Shown here in pieces: positions 16,910-25,124 of a stretch of 64,000 nt of DNA. The stretch comes from JAICWP01 sp035252015 (lineage in GTDB: Bacteria > Acidobacteriota > Terriglobia > Terriglobales > Acidobacteriaceae). The DNA lies in assembly GCA_035252015.1 (NCBI GenBank), contig DATFDP010000255.1, positions 1 to 64,000 on the forward strand. The letters run 5' to 3'. Every line of letters begins with the position of its first letter. Within the stretch, counting starts at the first letter, position 1. The translations under genes and the position numbers were made by a program. The notes beneath the pieces were generated by a model. That model worked only from the letters and a program-made list of their open reading frames with translations. It had not been told where the DNA came from and ran no database searches.

Positions 16910-17338
16910 GTGATCTATGGCGATTTCCGTAGAATAGATACCACTAGCATGATCGGGAACGCCAAACTGCCTACTGCCCGAGCCTGGCGTGAAGAGCGGC
17001 TAGGAGAAGCGCAGCAAATTCTGGCCCGCCTGCCGGAGATTTCCGCTCCAGAATTTACTCTCACCTGGGATCTGGAAATCACCGGCAGCGGAGCGGAAGA
17101 GCGCCGCCACTGGATAATTCGCCACAGTAATCAGGTGATTTACCGTGAGCAAGCACGCTCCGAGGACTATCACCGCTTTGAGTTGCTCGCGCGACTGCTG
17201 CGGCAGAAGTACGGCTGCCGGGTTCGCGATCTGGTGCCCGCGGACAGCGCCGATGTCTCTTATTACCTCTATGGCGACTTCCTGGGCGCGGTCAGGCGAG
17301 TAGAGGCGGCCCGGAAGAGAAACTTTGCGGAGCGGTAG
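16910..17338 (+). CDS. Hypothetical protein, 142 residues
   Basis: No family recognised. The protein is hydrophilic, without a signal or membrane helix, with a mixed alpha/beta look: a likely beta strand (EFTLTWDLEITGSG) and a basic-acidic helix (EDYHRFELLARLLRQKYGCR), ending in GAVRRVEAARKRNFAER. GTG 16910 has GGGA nine bases upstream. An in-frame ATG at 16949 would shorten it by 13 residues. It lies about 90 bases after the propeller gene on the same strand. Codon usage looks like its neighbours, so it is probably a real gene. Confidence 0.55.
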   Translation: MIYGDFRRIDTTSMIGNAKLPTARAWREERLGEAQQILARLPEISAPEFTLTWDLEITGSGAEERRHWIIRHSNQVIYREQARSEDYHRFELLARLLRQKYGCRVRDLVPADSADVSYYLYGDFLGAVRRVEAARKRNFAER

Positions 17339-17350
17339 CGTATCGCCGGT

Positions 17351-17400
17351 AATTGGTGGCTGGTATATGGTGTAACGACTCACTAACTACTAACCAGCTA
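17351..17400. repeat. Degenerate stuttering palindrome after a stop codon
   Basis: The stretch is built of short echoes of ctggt and ctaactac, with GCTGGT at 17359-17364 answered by ACCAGC at 17393-17398. It resembles the better-preserved copy at 55784-55840. It begins only about 12 bases after the stop of the hypothetical gene, between two convergent genes. Confidence 0.4.
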
Positions 17401-17429
17401 CGCAGGTTCCGAGGATTTAAAATCTCGTC

Positions 17430-18275
17430 CTACTTCAGCGCAATCAACGGTACGGCCGCCACTGCCGCCGCTATTCCAGCCAGTTTTACACGCGTAAACC
17501 GTTCCTTCAGAAAACACACCGCTAGCAGGACCGTGATCACGGGGTATAGCGAGCACAACACCACGGACGCGTCCAGCCTGCCTGTCTGGTCAGCACGCAC
17601 AAAAAATGCGGTACCGCTTACATCCAGCACCCCGGCCAGCAAGCCCAGCCAGGCAAAACGTGTGGCCACACCGCCACGTCGCCATTTCAATGCCAGGATC
17701 AACGAGACCAGAAAGAAAGCGAGGCAACGGGAAAGAGCTGCGCTCCACAATGCGGAGCTGTCGCCGGTCTGGTTGATGCAGAGAAAGAATCCGGCGAACC
17801 CAAGCCCTGCTATTACGGTCAGGCCCAATCCCTTGGGCCGGCCGGTGATGTGGTCGGGCTTGGAGATGAACCATATGCCGACGCCGGCCAGCACAAAGCC
17901 TGCCACCTGCAACGGATGCGGAATGCCCTCTACGCTGAAAGCGAAGGCCACAGGGATGGCGGCTGCCAGCAGGGCAGCCACTGGAGCGTTCAGCCCCATG
18001 TGGCCGGAAGCCAGAGCACGGTAAAAAATCGCGAGGGCTACACCGCCGCAAGCGCCTGCTGCCAGGGCCCACAGCATCGGGCCGGTAGCTGGGAAAGCGG
18101 CATGCGCCCATAGGGCCACCGAAGCCATCACTAGGAAACCGCTGGCGTGCGCCAGGGCAGCCACCAGGAACGAATCTGTGGTCTTGGCAGCTATGCCGCC
18201 TATGAAGTCGGCGCTGCCCCAGCACAGAATGGTGGCCACACTGAAACCGCCAGAAAGATAATTAGGCGCGATCAA
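17430..18275 (-). CDS. EamA/DMT-family transporter
   Basis: 281 residues with about ten predicted membrane helices in two EamA halves. Helices are readable in the first half (GVALAIFYRALASGHMGLNAPVAALLAAAIPVAF) and again in the second (VSGTAFFVRADQTGRLDASVVLCSLYPVITVLLAV...LKERFTRVKLAGIAAAVAAV). The second-half block YPVITVLLAVCFLKERFTRVK is typical of the drug/metabolite transporter superfamily. It would move a small metabolite across the inner membrane, with no substrate implied. The gene is isolated and followed downstream by a stuttering repeat. Confidence 0.85.
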   Translation of the reverse strand: MIAPNYLSGGFSVATILCWGSADFIGGIAAKTTDSFLVAALAHASGFLVMASVALWAHAAFPATGPMLWALAAGACGGVALAIFYRALASGHMGLNAPVAALLAAAIPVAFAFSVEGIPHPLQVAGFVLAGVGIWFISKPDHITGRPKGLGLTVIAGLGFAGFFLCINQTGDSSALWSAALSRCLAFFLVSLILALKWRRGGVATRFAWLGLLAGVLDVSGTAFFVRADQTGRLDASVVLCSLYPVITVLLAVCFLKERFTRVKLAGIAAAVAAVPLIALK

Positions 18276-18572
18276 GGAGTTCCCGCGTTGAAATTACGGC
18301 AACCTAAGCCCCGTTACGGCAAGCTAGGCCTATTTCCTCAACAATTTAGGACAGAAAACTCATATCAGAAGCACAGCTGTGGGGTAAAGTGTGCCGAGCA
18401 AAATGGAGTGCAGGACCTGAATTTAAAGGCAGCCGCAAACGCTTGAGAACTGGCCGCAGGGCCAATACCTTTGGTTATCTGGCTGCCGCCGGCAGCGCCG
18501 CTTACTCTCCCTGCTGACAGTGGCTGTTGAGGCGCGCTGCGGGCCTGCCTTAGCTGCCGAACGGGGGCCACC

Positions 18573-18788
18573 ATGAAAAGCATCGAAGAGGTGTTGAAGC
18601 AGAAGGAGGCGCGCATGCAGCAGTTGCGCGCCGAAATCGAGGCGCTGCGACTAGTTGCGCCCCTGCTGGGCGCGGAGCAATCGGCCGCTGCCGCCGCTGC
18701 CGGTGGTAACGTTACTGTGATCCCTTCCTCACCCCGCCAGGATGACAAAGTAGATCTTTCATCCTTCCTTAGCGACGTGAACTCGTAA
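18573..18788 (+). CDS. Small coiled-coil protein, 71 residues
   Basis: The first half is a heptad-patterned helix (MKSIEEVLKQKEARMQQL...AEIEALRLVAPLL) that strongly suggests a coiled coil. An Ala-rich linker and a polar tail (DDKVDLSSFLSDVNS) follow. ATG 18573 is preceded by CGGGGG at a suitable distance. No membrane segment or signal is present. It faces the receiver-domain gene, with about 80 bases between their stops. The opposite strand is also open across this stretch, but with very biased composition, so the plus frame is preferred. Function unknown. Confidence 0.65.
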   Translation: MKSIEEVLKQKEARMQQLRAEIEALRLVAPLLGAEQSAAAAAAGGNVTVIPSSPRQDDKVDLSSFLSDVNS

Positions 18789-18867
18789 TTGCTCAGGCAC
18801 CGTCGGCCGATCAGGCGGCACAGGGGACACCTGCGCTTCGAGTCTGTTTCCACAATTGAAGGGGGTC

Positions 18868-19260
18868 TCAGGCTACGCTTCCGGGGCGCCTGCCGACAGC
18901 AATGTGCTCGCACCCGGAGAGACATTCACGCAGCTTGGAAAGAATGGCGCTGTGCTCCCACTTGCATACCGAGTTGGCGGCGACCGATTCCGGGCGAAAA
19001 CGGGCTCGCGGCTGCAGCACAATCCAGTAGGATTTCGAGCACTGCCGCGCCTGTTGCATTAACTCTTCGCGCGTCAGATCTGGCAGATCGCCGTCCAGCA
19101 GCACAAAATCAAACGATTTCGACTGCAGCAACTGCAGGGCTTCCCGGCCGCTCCAGGCAGTAGTAGTACTGTACCCCTGGTCTTCCAGCAAGCGCTCCAG
19201 TTCAATCAGCACCTGCTCGTCATCATCAACAATCAGGATGGTCTTCCGTTGCGCTTCCAT
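18868..19260 (-). CDS. Divergent stand-alone response-regulator receiver protein
   Basis: 130 residues, a single receiver (CheY-like) domain with no output domain. ILIVDDDEQV gives the acidic triad at 12-14, and D56 in FVLLDGDLPD is the expected phosphoacceptor. The switch Thr/Ser of strand 4 is not where expected (WIVLQPRAR, about 79-87), and the usual Lys-Pro of strand 5 appears as Lys-Trp (CKW, 99-101). It may therefore bind partners without a normal phospho-switch. No histidine kinase is nearby. The C-terminus after about residue 118 is unstructured and differs from CheY. Confidence 0.8.
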   Translation of the reverse strand: MEAQRKTILIVDDDEQVLIELERLLEDQGYSTTTAWSGREALQLLQSKSFDFVLLDGDLPDLTREELMQQARQCSKSYWIVLQPRARFRPESVAANSVCKWEHSAILSKLRECLSGCEHIAVGRRPGSVA

Positions 19261-19472
19261 CGCAATTCACCAACCGGCCGATTTGACCCGCCCGTGCGTA
19301 ATTGGATGTACTTTAGCGAGGCCATCATGCAAATACTGTGATGGGGGTCACAAGAAATGGGGAATAAAATCGAACGGCGGTAACCAAAGGGAGTAGGCAA
19401 AAACTTGACAGCAGTTCGTTGCCATCGCGAATCAGCTGTTGTGAAATACAACAGTTGCCGTTTGCGTAGCGA

Positions 19473-20633
19473 TTAAGCTTTTCCAGCGCTGGAATTCATT
19501 AGTTCTTCCCGCACATTCTTAAGTACATACACAGCGCGCTCTACGCCCACTTCGCCCGGCAGGATGGGATCCTCATTTTCGATGCTGAGTATGCCGTCGT
19601 AGCCGACCTCCATGTAGGCGCGCATCACGTCCTTCCACAGATTGGCGCCATGTCCGTAGCCTACGGCGCGGAATATGGCGGAAGCGGTGGGTATGTCTTT
19701 GGGCTCAAATGCAAAGTTGAGCACCCCGTACTTCTCGATGTTCTCTTTGAACAGCACCGTATCCTTCATGTGGGCGTGGTAAATGGCGCCCTGCTTGCCA
19801 AGGAAGCGGATCACCTCGACCGGGTCGCATTCCTGCCAGAATAGGTGGCTGAGGTCGCAGTTAGCCCCGATTTCCTCGCCCACCGCTTCGCGCAAACGCA
19901 TGAGGGTCTTGGGATTGTAGACACAAAAACCGGGGTGCATCTCGAAAGCCAACTTGTGTACGCCGTGTTGGCGGGCAAACTTGGCTGCTTCCGTCCAATA
20001 GGGGATGATCTTTTCCTTCCACTGCCAGTCCAGAATCTGGGCGTACTCGGGAGGCCAGCGGTAAGTTGCCCAGTTGGGCATCGTGTCGGTAGGGCTGCCT
20101 CCTGGGCACCCGGAGAATCCGACGATTACCGGAACTTCCAGGCGCTCGGCCAGCAGCACGGTGTTGCGGAAGATCTGCGCGTCACGGGCAGCGATTTTGG
20201 CGTCTGGATGGACCGGGTTGCCGTGGCAGCTGAACGTCGCCACACGGATGTTGCGATCTTCAAACTTCTTCTTCCAGGCACGCGCCTTGGCAGGATCGGC
20301 CAGCAACTCCTGCACCGGACAATGGCTGTCTCCCGGGTAGCCCCCGGTGCCGATCTCCATTGCCTCCAGACGCAAGGGAGCGACCTTCTCCAACATCTGG
20401 TCGAGACTCAGGTTGTTATAAACCGGATCGAAGACGCCGATCAGCAGCTTGCGCGGCGAATTCGCCGCCGAACCCTGACCTGGATTCAGCTGGGCCGCGG
20501 AAGTTGGACCCAGTCCCGAAGACGCTGACAGTGCGGAAAGCGGCTCCGCCGAAGCCAGCGTGGCGGCAACCAGGCCACCGGTGGCGGTTAGGAATTCGCG
20601 CCGATTGGAACGCCAGTTGGAGTTGTCGCTCAT
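19473..20633 (-). CDS. Tat-exported sugar phosphate isomerase/epimerase-type TIM barrel (TIM-1)
   Basis: 386 residues. A twin-arginine signal (SNRREFLTATGGLVAATLAS) is followed by a xylose-isomerase-like TIM barrel. Metal-ligand candidates are readable in LAFEMHPGF, GANCDLSHLFWQECDPVEVI, IYHAHMKD and LSIENEDP, giving the Glu-Asp-His-Glu set of the AP-endonuclease-2/sugar isomerase superfamily. This is a predicted periplasmic isomerase, epimerase or dehydratase acting on an oxidised sugar. It is the last gene of cassette A, downstream of the gamma subunit, with a palindromic repeat in the gap. The substrate cannot be told from sequence. Confidence 0.87.
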   Translation of the reverse strand: MSDNSNWRSNRREFLTATGGLVAATLASAEPLSALSASSGLGPTSAAQLNPGQGSAANSPRKLLIGVFDPVYNNLSLDQMLEKVAPLRLEAMEIGTGGYPGDSHCPVQELLADPAKARAWKKKFEDRNIRVATFSCHGNPVHPDAKIAARDAQIFRNTVLLAERLEVPVIVGFSGCPGGSPTDTMPNWATYRWPPEYAQILDWQWKEKIIPYWTEAAKFARQHGVHKLAFEMHPGFCVYNPKTLMRLREAVGEEIGANCDLSHLFWQECDPVEVIRFLGKQGAIYHAHMKDTVLFKENIEKYGVLNFAFEPKDIPTASAIFRAVGYGHGANLWKDVMRAYMEVGYDGILSIENEDPILPGEVGVERAVYVLKNVREELMNSSAGKA

Positions 20634-20650
20634 GACTTCCCTCTTCCCTC

Positions 20651-20704
20651 GTAGCGCCGGCGTCTGGCCGGCTGTCTGGCGGGCGTCTCGCCCGCCCCTA
20701 GGGC
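20651..20704. repeat. Half copy of the GTAGCGCCGGC element
   Basis: It starts with gtagcgccggcgtctggccg and continues with nested GC-rich hairpins (for example gcgggcg/cgcccgc). It matches the left end of the approximately 98-bp elements at 48767 and 60793 but lacks their right end. It occupies the gap between the TIM-1 and gamma-1 genes, close to the gamma-1 stop. Confidence 0.55.
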
Positions 20705-20708
20705 CTTT

Positions 20709-21293
20709 CTAGTTTTCCGGTGGCGGGGGGCAACCGGGAAAATCCAGGCGGAACGTGTTGCCGATGTATTGCAGGTCCTTAATGCCGATCTCGCTGGTGA
20801 AAAAACCATCGCAGGTCATCTTCCGCAGCCAGGCAAAGAAGTTTACCCCCTGGCTGAGGCGGGGATCCTTCACGCCATTTCCGCTGTAGGCAACAAGGTC
20901 CAGGATTTCCTTCTGGTGGGCTGGAGCGCAGTCCAGGTAAACCTTGCCATAGCGGTCGGTACAGGTTGAATCCAGCCACATCAATCCGCCACCCAGTGTC
21001 AGCTGATAGTCGGTATTTTCGCTGGTGAGAAGGTCAATAAATTCGGGCGCGCCCGCCTCGATGGCGCCGCCAGAATGATCATCCGGTGGAATGATGGTCT
21101 GGCACAAGCTGCGCAGGGTGGCGTACTGGTGAGTGCTGAAAAACTTAGGTTGGTAAGCGCCGGACTTGGCCTTTTCCTGCAACACCATGCGGTGCGCATA
21201 TTCCGCCGCCTGCGCCGGAATAACCTTGAGCACGGAACCGGCAACCACCCCTGCTCCAAGTGTTTTCAGAACGTCACGTCGAGAAATAGTCAT
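20709..21293 (-). CDS. Gluconate 2-dehydrogenase subunit 3 family protein (gamma-1), Tat signal
   Basis: 194 residues. A twin-arginine signal (SRRDVLKTLGAGVVAGSVLK...AQAA, about 4-29) precedes a helical domain typical of the small subunit of periplasmic FAD sugar dehydrogenases (Gluconate_2-dh3): ATLRSLCQTIIPPDDHSGGA, APEFIDLL, FFAWLRKMTCDGFFTSEIG and YIGNTFRLDFPGCPP. In known complexes this subunit chaperones and co-exports the catalytic GMC subunit through Tat. GGAG lies seven bases before the ATG. Its partner GMC-1 gene is just upstream on the same strand, separated by a repeat-filled gap of about 170 bases. No cytochrome subunit is adjacent. Confidence 0.9.
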   Translation of the reverse strand: MTISRRDVLKTLGAGVVAGSVLKVIPAQAAEYAHRMVLQEKAKSGAYQPKFFSTHQYATLRSLCQTIIPPDDHSGGAIEAGAPEFIDLLTSENTDYQLTLGGGLMWLDSTCTDRYGKVYLDCAPAHQKEILDLVAYSGNGVKDPRLSQGVNFFAWLRKMTCDGFFTSEIGIKDLQYIGNTFRLDFPGCPPPPEN

Positions 21294-21376
21294 CGTATCT
21301 CCAGCAGCCGGTGGAACACTGTACGTTCCGCATTTCAGTCCACCTCAAACCGAACAGCTTGCATATGCCACTTTCC

Positions 21377-21459
21377 AGCCCGAACGCCGAAACAGCTTTT
21401 AGCCGAGGACGTCAGCCCCGGGTAGGAAGACCAAAAACATCCCGAGCACGGGGCGATAC
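21377..21459. repeat. Palindromic repeat family 1, degenerate copy
   Basis: The pattern is agcccg...cgccg, an A-rich link, cttttagccgaggacgtcag and ccccgggtag, then a second A-rich link ending cacggggcg. It aligns by eye with the copies at 31222-31309 and 36513-36595. It fills the gap between the GMC-1 and gamma-1 genes. Confidence 0.55.
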
Positions 21460-21466
21460 CGACACT

Positions 21467-23170
21467 TCAGATGTTCCCCTTCTTCGCCTCGCTCAGCAAG
21501 TACTCGGAAGCCCGCCAGCACAGCGCCATTATGGTCAGCGTCGGGTTCTTATCGGCATTGCTGACAAAGCACGCGGCGTCGGTCACAAACAAATTTTTCA
21601 CCTCGTGCGCCTGGCAATAGCCGTTGAGCGCCGACTTGCGCGGGTCTGAGCCCATGCGAACCACGCCCAGTTCGTGGATGATTTCCCCGCCACTGGAAAT
21701 GTGGCTCTTTGGCAGGCGCGATTCTATATACGTTCCGCCCGCCGCGGCCACGATTTCGCGGAAGGTGTTCTGCATGTCTTCCGCCATGGCCAATTCGTTG
21801 TCTCCCCACTTCCAGTGGAAGCGCAGCACGGGAATGCCCCACTCGTCCACCGTGTCAGGATCAATTTCGCAGTAGCAGTCAGGGTTGGGAATCATCTCGC
21901 CGCGCCCGGCAAAGCCGATAGTCGTGCCATAGCTGTCGCGGCATTTCTTTTTCAGCGCGGGGCCATAACCTTCAAATTGATCGCACACGTCGTCGAATTC
22001 GGCCACGCCCGGCATGTAGCGCCCGCCGCCGAACTCAATATGGTATCCGCGCAGAAATTCATTTTTGCGGTCGTACTTCCACCACGGCATGTAGAGGTGC
22101 ATGCCGCCAATGCCGTCGTGGTTGTGGGGCGGAATTTTAGCCAGCTGCGGGAAGTAGCCGGCGCCGTTGCTGCCCACGCTGTCGGTCAGGTAGCGTCCCA
22201 CCACGCCCGAGCCGTTGGCCAAACCGTCCGGGAAAATCGGCGAGCGCGAGTTCAGCAGCAGGCGGGCGGATTCACAGGCGCTCGCCCCCAGCACTACGGC
22301 GCGGGCGCGCACCTGCTGTTCGCTGCGTGTTTTCTTATCAATGTAGGAGACCGCCTCCACCTTGCCCGATTTGCCCACCATGAGCTCGCGGGCCATCGCG
22401 TTCGTGATCAGGGTAAGGCGGCCTGTCTTCTTCGCCGGCGGAATCATCACCTGGCTGGAGCTGAAATTGGAGGCGGGAATGCACCCCCGCCCGCACTGCC
22501 CGCAGTAGTGGCAGGCAGGACGGCCATTGTGCTCCTGGGTAATGATAGCCATGCGCGAAGGAACGCAGGTTACCCCGATTTTGTCGCAGGCCCGCTTAAT
22601 GAATATTTCTGTGCAACGCGGCTTGGGCGGTGGCATAAAGACGCCATCGGGCGCGCTGGGAATGTTCTCCTTCGTGCCAAAAACCCCGATGTAGGATTCC
22701 ACCTTGTCATAGTAGGGCGCTATATCCTCGTAGCTGATGGGCCAGTCGTCCCCCATCCCGTCGTGCGAGCGGGCCTTGAAGTCCACCGGCGCAAAGCGCA
22801 GAGCGATTCTGCCCCAGTGGTTGGTGCGCCCGCCCACGATGCGCGAGCGGAACCAGTAGAATGCGGATCCGGGAGCGGTAGTATAGGGCTCGCCTTCGAT
22901 GCTCCAGAAGCCGTTAGGGGCCAGGAATTCGTCGCCTACGGCCTCAATGCCGCTGCGATGCTTGCCACCTACGCCCTCGCCACGATGAGGCAGGTCGTAG
23001 GGCCACATGTGTTCTTTAAAGTCCTTGGCGGGAACCAGGGGAGGTCCGGCCTCCAGCAACACCACGTTCAGACCACCTTCGGTAAGCACCTTCGCAGCCG
23101 TGCCGCCGGCGGCGCCGGAGCCAATGATGCACACGTCATAAACTTTGGGTGAGCGAATTACCTGGAACAT
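21467..23170 (-). CDS. GMC-type FAD oxidoreductase, catalytic subunit (GMC-1)
   Basis: 567 residues, no signal peptide. The FAD-binding motif GSGAAGGTAAKVL (17-29) and EAGPP (40-44) sit at the N-terminus. The GMC C-terminal domain shows IHELGVVRMGSDPRKSALNG, a LFVTDAACFVSNADKNPTLT block and an active-site His/Asn pair region. Residues 220-230 hold C-HY-C-GQ-C-GRG-C, a four-cysteine motif that could carry an Fe-S cluster. This is predicted to oxidise a sugar or glycoside hydroxyl in the periplasm, exported with gamma-1. The repeat-filled gaps on both sides still fit one transcript. It resembles glucoside 3-dehydrogenase and 2-keto-gluconate-type dehydrogenases, but the position of oxidation is inferred. 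Confidence 0.9.
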   Translation of the reverse strand: MFQVIRSPKVYDVCIIGSGAAGGTAAKVLTEGGLNVVLLEAGPPLVPAKDFKEHMWPYDLPHRGEGVGGKHRSGIEAVGDEFLAPNGFWSIEGEPYTTAPGSAFYWFRSRIVGGRTNHWGRIALRFAPVDFKARSHDGMGDDWPISYEDIAPYYDKVESYIGVFGTKENIPSAPDGVFMPPPKPRCTEIFIKRACDKIGVTCVPSRMAIITQEHNGRPACHYCGQCGRGCIPASNFSSSQVMIPPAKKTGRLTLITNAMARELMVGKSGKVEAVSYIDKKTRSEQQVRARAVVLGASACESARLLLNSRSPIFPDGLANGSGVVGRYLTDSVGSNGAGYFPQLAKIPPHNHDGIGGMHLYMPWWKYDRKNEFLRGYHIEFGGGRYMPGVAEFDDVCDQFEGYGPALKKKCRDSYGTTIGFAGRGEMIPNPDCYCEIDPDTVDEWGIPVLRFHWKWGDNELAMAEDMQNTFREIVAAAGGTYIESRLPKSHISSGGEIIHELGVVRMGSDPRKSALNGYCQAHEVKNLFVTDAACFVSNADKNPTLTIMALCWRASEYLLSEAKKGNI

Positions 23171-23193
23171 AAGGGAAGCCGATCCTGAATGAC

Positions 23194-23247
23194 CGGGGCT
23201 AAAGCCCGTTTTTTAAAACTCACAATTTCGCACGGCTGAAGCCGTGC
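23194..23247. repeat. Paired mini-hairpins (ggctaaagcc / gctgaagc type)
   Basis: GGGC-taaa-GCCC (23196-23207), followed by a T run, and GCACGGC-tgaa-GCCGTGC (23230-23247) form two stem-loops with short A-rich loops. They occupy the gap between the TIM-2 and GMC-1 genes. The unit resembles other loop-TTTA/TGAA hairpins at 31005-31053. Confidence 0.55.
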
Positions 23248-23293
23248 GCTTCCACGGTAGTGCCCAACAGGAGCGGGTCGTTCGAGTGCCGCT

Positions 23294-24241
23294 CTACAAG
23301 TACATCAGCAGTTCATTCACTACCTTCTGCACGCCATCATACGGATCGTAGGTGTTGGGACCCTCGAACTCGACCGAGTAAACCCCGCGGAATTTCCCTT
23401 TCTTCGCAATCTCTACGCACTTGGGAAAATCAAACTTTGTTTCTTTCCCAGAAGCGTCAAATTCGTAGCCCTTGGCATGGCATACATCAAACGCCCAGGG
23501 GAACAGCAGCGTCAAACCTCGCTCGCGCGTGGTTTCATCGGGAAAATTGCCGAAGTCGGGAAGCGCGCCCACGCGGTGCCCGCCCACCATCTTGAACAGG
23601 CTAACCAGCACTTCCGGATGCGTGGAGCCGACTTCATCGTGGTTCTCAATAATGACTTTTATGCTCTTCATGTGGCCATAGGTGCCAATCTTCCGATACG
23701 AGTCGACCGTGGGCGTGAGATTGCTGGGGTGCATCTTGCCGGGATCGCAGCGCACCGACCGGCAGCTCAGTTCGCGGCCCACGTCAATCCAGCGCATCGC
23801 GCCCTGAATCGCCTTGTTGCGCACCACGTCATTTTGATCAGAAAGACCGCCGCCCTGCCGGAACTCTTCAATATCCACCGGGATGTTCACCACGCGCGAG
23901 TGCGCCTTGGCCAAGCGTTGCTTCAGCTCGTTCAGGTAAGCCGTGCTGGCGGACTCAAAATGCGGGGCCACGAACTCCATGTTGTGCACGTGGTAGCGGT
24001 CGGCAATCATCTCAGGAAAGTCCACCAGCTTGAGCATCTCGCCCGGCAAGTGAAAATCCTTTTCGCGGGTCGTCGAGAAATAATTATGAAAGCTCCAGGT
24101 GGAAATGCACACTCGCTCCAGCTTGGGGGAAGCACTGCTGCCACTCTTTTTCTCGGCAACGAGCAGGTTGCCCGCGGCGCTGGAAACCGCCGCTGCGGCC
24201 AGGCCTTTGCCCACTCGGCTAAGAAACTCCCTGCGTTTCGT
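23294..24241 (-). CDS. Sugar isomerase/epimerase-type TIM barrel with Tat-like signal (TIM-2); ACG in place of ATG
   Basis: About 315 residues if translation starts at the ACG of 24241-24239. A perfect GGAGG (24251-24247) lies five bases upstream, and the codons that follow read TKRREFLSRVGKGLAAAAV, a twin-arginine signal in which an initial Met would be expected. The nearest standard start is GTG 24214, which would lose the RR motif. The barrel carries ligand candidates in VIIENHDEVG, GALPDFGNFP, FDVCHAKGYEFD and YSVEFEGP. Predicted to be an exported isomerase/epimerase or dehydratase. First gene of cassette A, 20 bases after TIM-3. The start may be a non-standard codon, a mutation or a base-call error. 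Confidence 0.8.
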   Translation of the reverse strand, partial: TKRREFLSRVGKGLAAAAVSSAAGNLLVAEKKSGSSASPKLERVCISTWSFHNYFSTTREKDFHLPGEMLKLVDFPEMIADRYHVHNMEFVAPHFESASTAYLNELKQRLAKAHSRVVNIPVDIEEFRQGGGLSDQNDVVRNKAIQGAMRWIDVGRELSCRSVRCDPGKMHPSNLTPTVDSYRKIGTYGHMKSIKVIIENHDEVGSTHPEVLVSLFKMVGGHRVGALPDFGNFPDETTRERGLTLLFPWAFDVCHAKGYEFDASGKETKFDFPKCVEIAKKGKFRGVYSVEFEGPNTYDPYDGVQKVVNELLMYL

Positions 24242-24261
24242 ATGCGCCTCCTGCCCGCAAC

Positions 24262-25122
24262 TTAGAACCGCATCTTGCGGAGGTCCTCGTAGCTGATCTT
24301 GATGGCATCGAACGGCGAACCCTCAGTGTAATCCTGCTCCACGTAGTAGTGCTTTACCCCGCCTTTGTCGGCGTGCGGGAAGACGCGTTTAAAATCCACC
24401 ACCCCTCGCCCCACCGGGGCAAATTTCGCGTTCTCCGTGACGTAGACCGGATGCTGCAGCTTAACTGGCCGGTCTTTTATGTGCAGCATGGGGAATCGCC
24501 CCGGATATTCGTTGAAATATTTCAGCGGATCCTGTCCCGCCGCCGTGATCCAATACAGGTCCATCTCCAGCTTCACCAGGTCGGGGTCGGTTTCCTTCAG
24601 CAGCAGGTCGTAAGGCACCTTGCCCTCTGTGGGTTTGAATTCGAAATCGTGGTTGTGGTGGGCAAACTGCAAGCCCGCCTCCTTCACCTTTCTGCCGGTC
24701 TCATTGAAGAAATCCGCCATTTTCTTCCACTTGTCCAGCGGGCCCCGGTCTTCCACGTTAATCCAAGGATTGACAATGTACTGGTGCCCGATGACGTGCG
24801 CCGCCTCGATCACCTGCGGCAACTTGGCGCGCAGGTCCTCGACAGGAATGTGGGCGGAGGGAGCGGTCATGTGGTTGCGTTCCAGGACCGCCTTCACCTG
24901 TTGCGGCGTGTGATTGAAATAGCCGGCAAACTCCGCTTCCTTGTAGCCGGTGGCCGCGACCTTGGCCATGGTGCCATCGAAATCTTTTTTCATCTGGTCG
25001 CGCACGGTGTAAAGCTGCAGGCCAATGGTTCCCAGCTTGTGCTCATCGGCGGCAAACACGGGCAGGCGGCTCAAGAGCACGGCGGCGGAAGCGGCACCAA
25101 GAAACTCGCGGCGGTTCATCAT
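24262..25122 (-). CDS. Tat-exported sugar isomerase/epimerase-type TIM barrel (TIM-3)
   Basis: About 286 residues from ATG 25122 (the adjacent ATG 25119 is also possible). The frame extends to 25230, but that part overlaps the GMC-2 gene. The twin-arginine signal is MMNRREFLGAASAAVLLSRL...FAAD. The barrel includes IGLQLYTVRDQMKKD, typical of this subgroup, and ligand candidates in FAHHNHDFEF, VKLEMDLYWITAAG, PMLHIKDR and HYYVEQDY. GGAG is placed about ten bases upstream, inside the end of the GMC-2 gene, with two bases separating its stop from this start. Translational coupling to GMC-2 is therefore likely. Substrate unknown. Confidence 0.88.
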   Translation of the reverse strand: MMNRREFLGAASAAVLLSRLPVFAADEHKLGTIGLQLYTVRDQMKKDFDGTMAKVAATGYKEAEFAGYFNHTPQQVKAVLERNHMTAPSAHIPVEDLRAKLPQVIEAAHVIGHQYIVNPWINVEDRGPLDKWKKMADFFNETGRKVKEAGLQFAHHNHDFEFKPTEGKVPYDLLLKETDPDLVKLEMDLYWITAAGQDPLKYFNEYPGRFPMLHIKDRPVKLQHPVYVTENAKFAPVGRGVVDFKRVFPHADKGGVKHYYVEQDYTEGSPFDAIKISYEDLRKMRF

Positions 25123-25124
25123 GG

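Noticed and set aside
18365..18925. 186-codon minus-strand frame opposite the coiled-coil gene
   Set aside because: Composition rich in Ser/Arg/Cys/Ala with no motif; the plus-strand 71-residue frame has a ribosome site and a heptad pattern.
21674..23152. 492-codon plus-strand frame antisense to GMC-1
   Set aside because: Mirrors the GMC-1 gene, no signal or domain, low-complexity composition.
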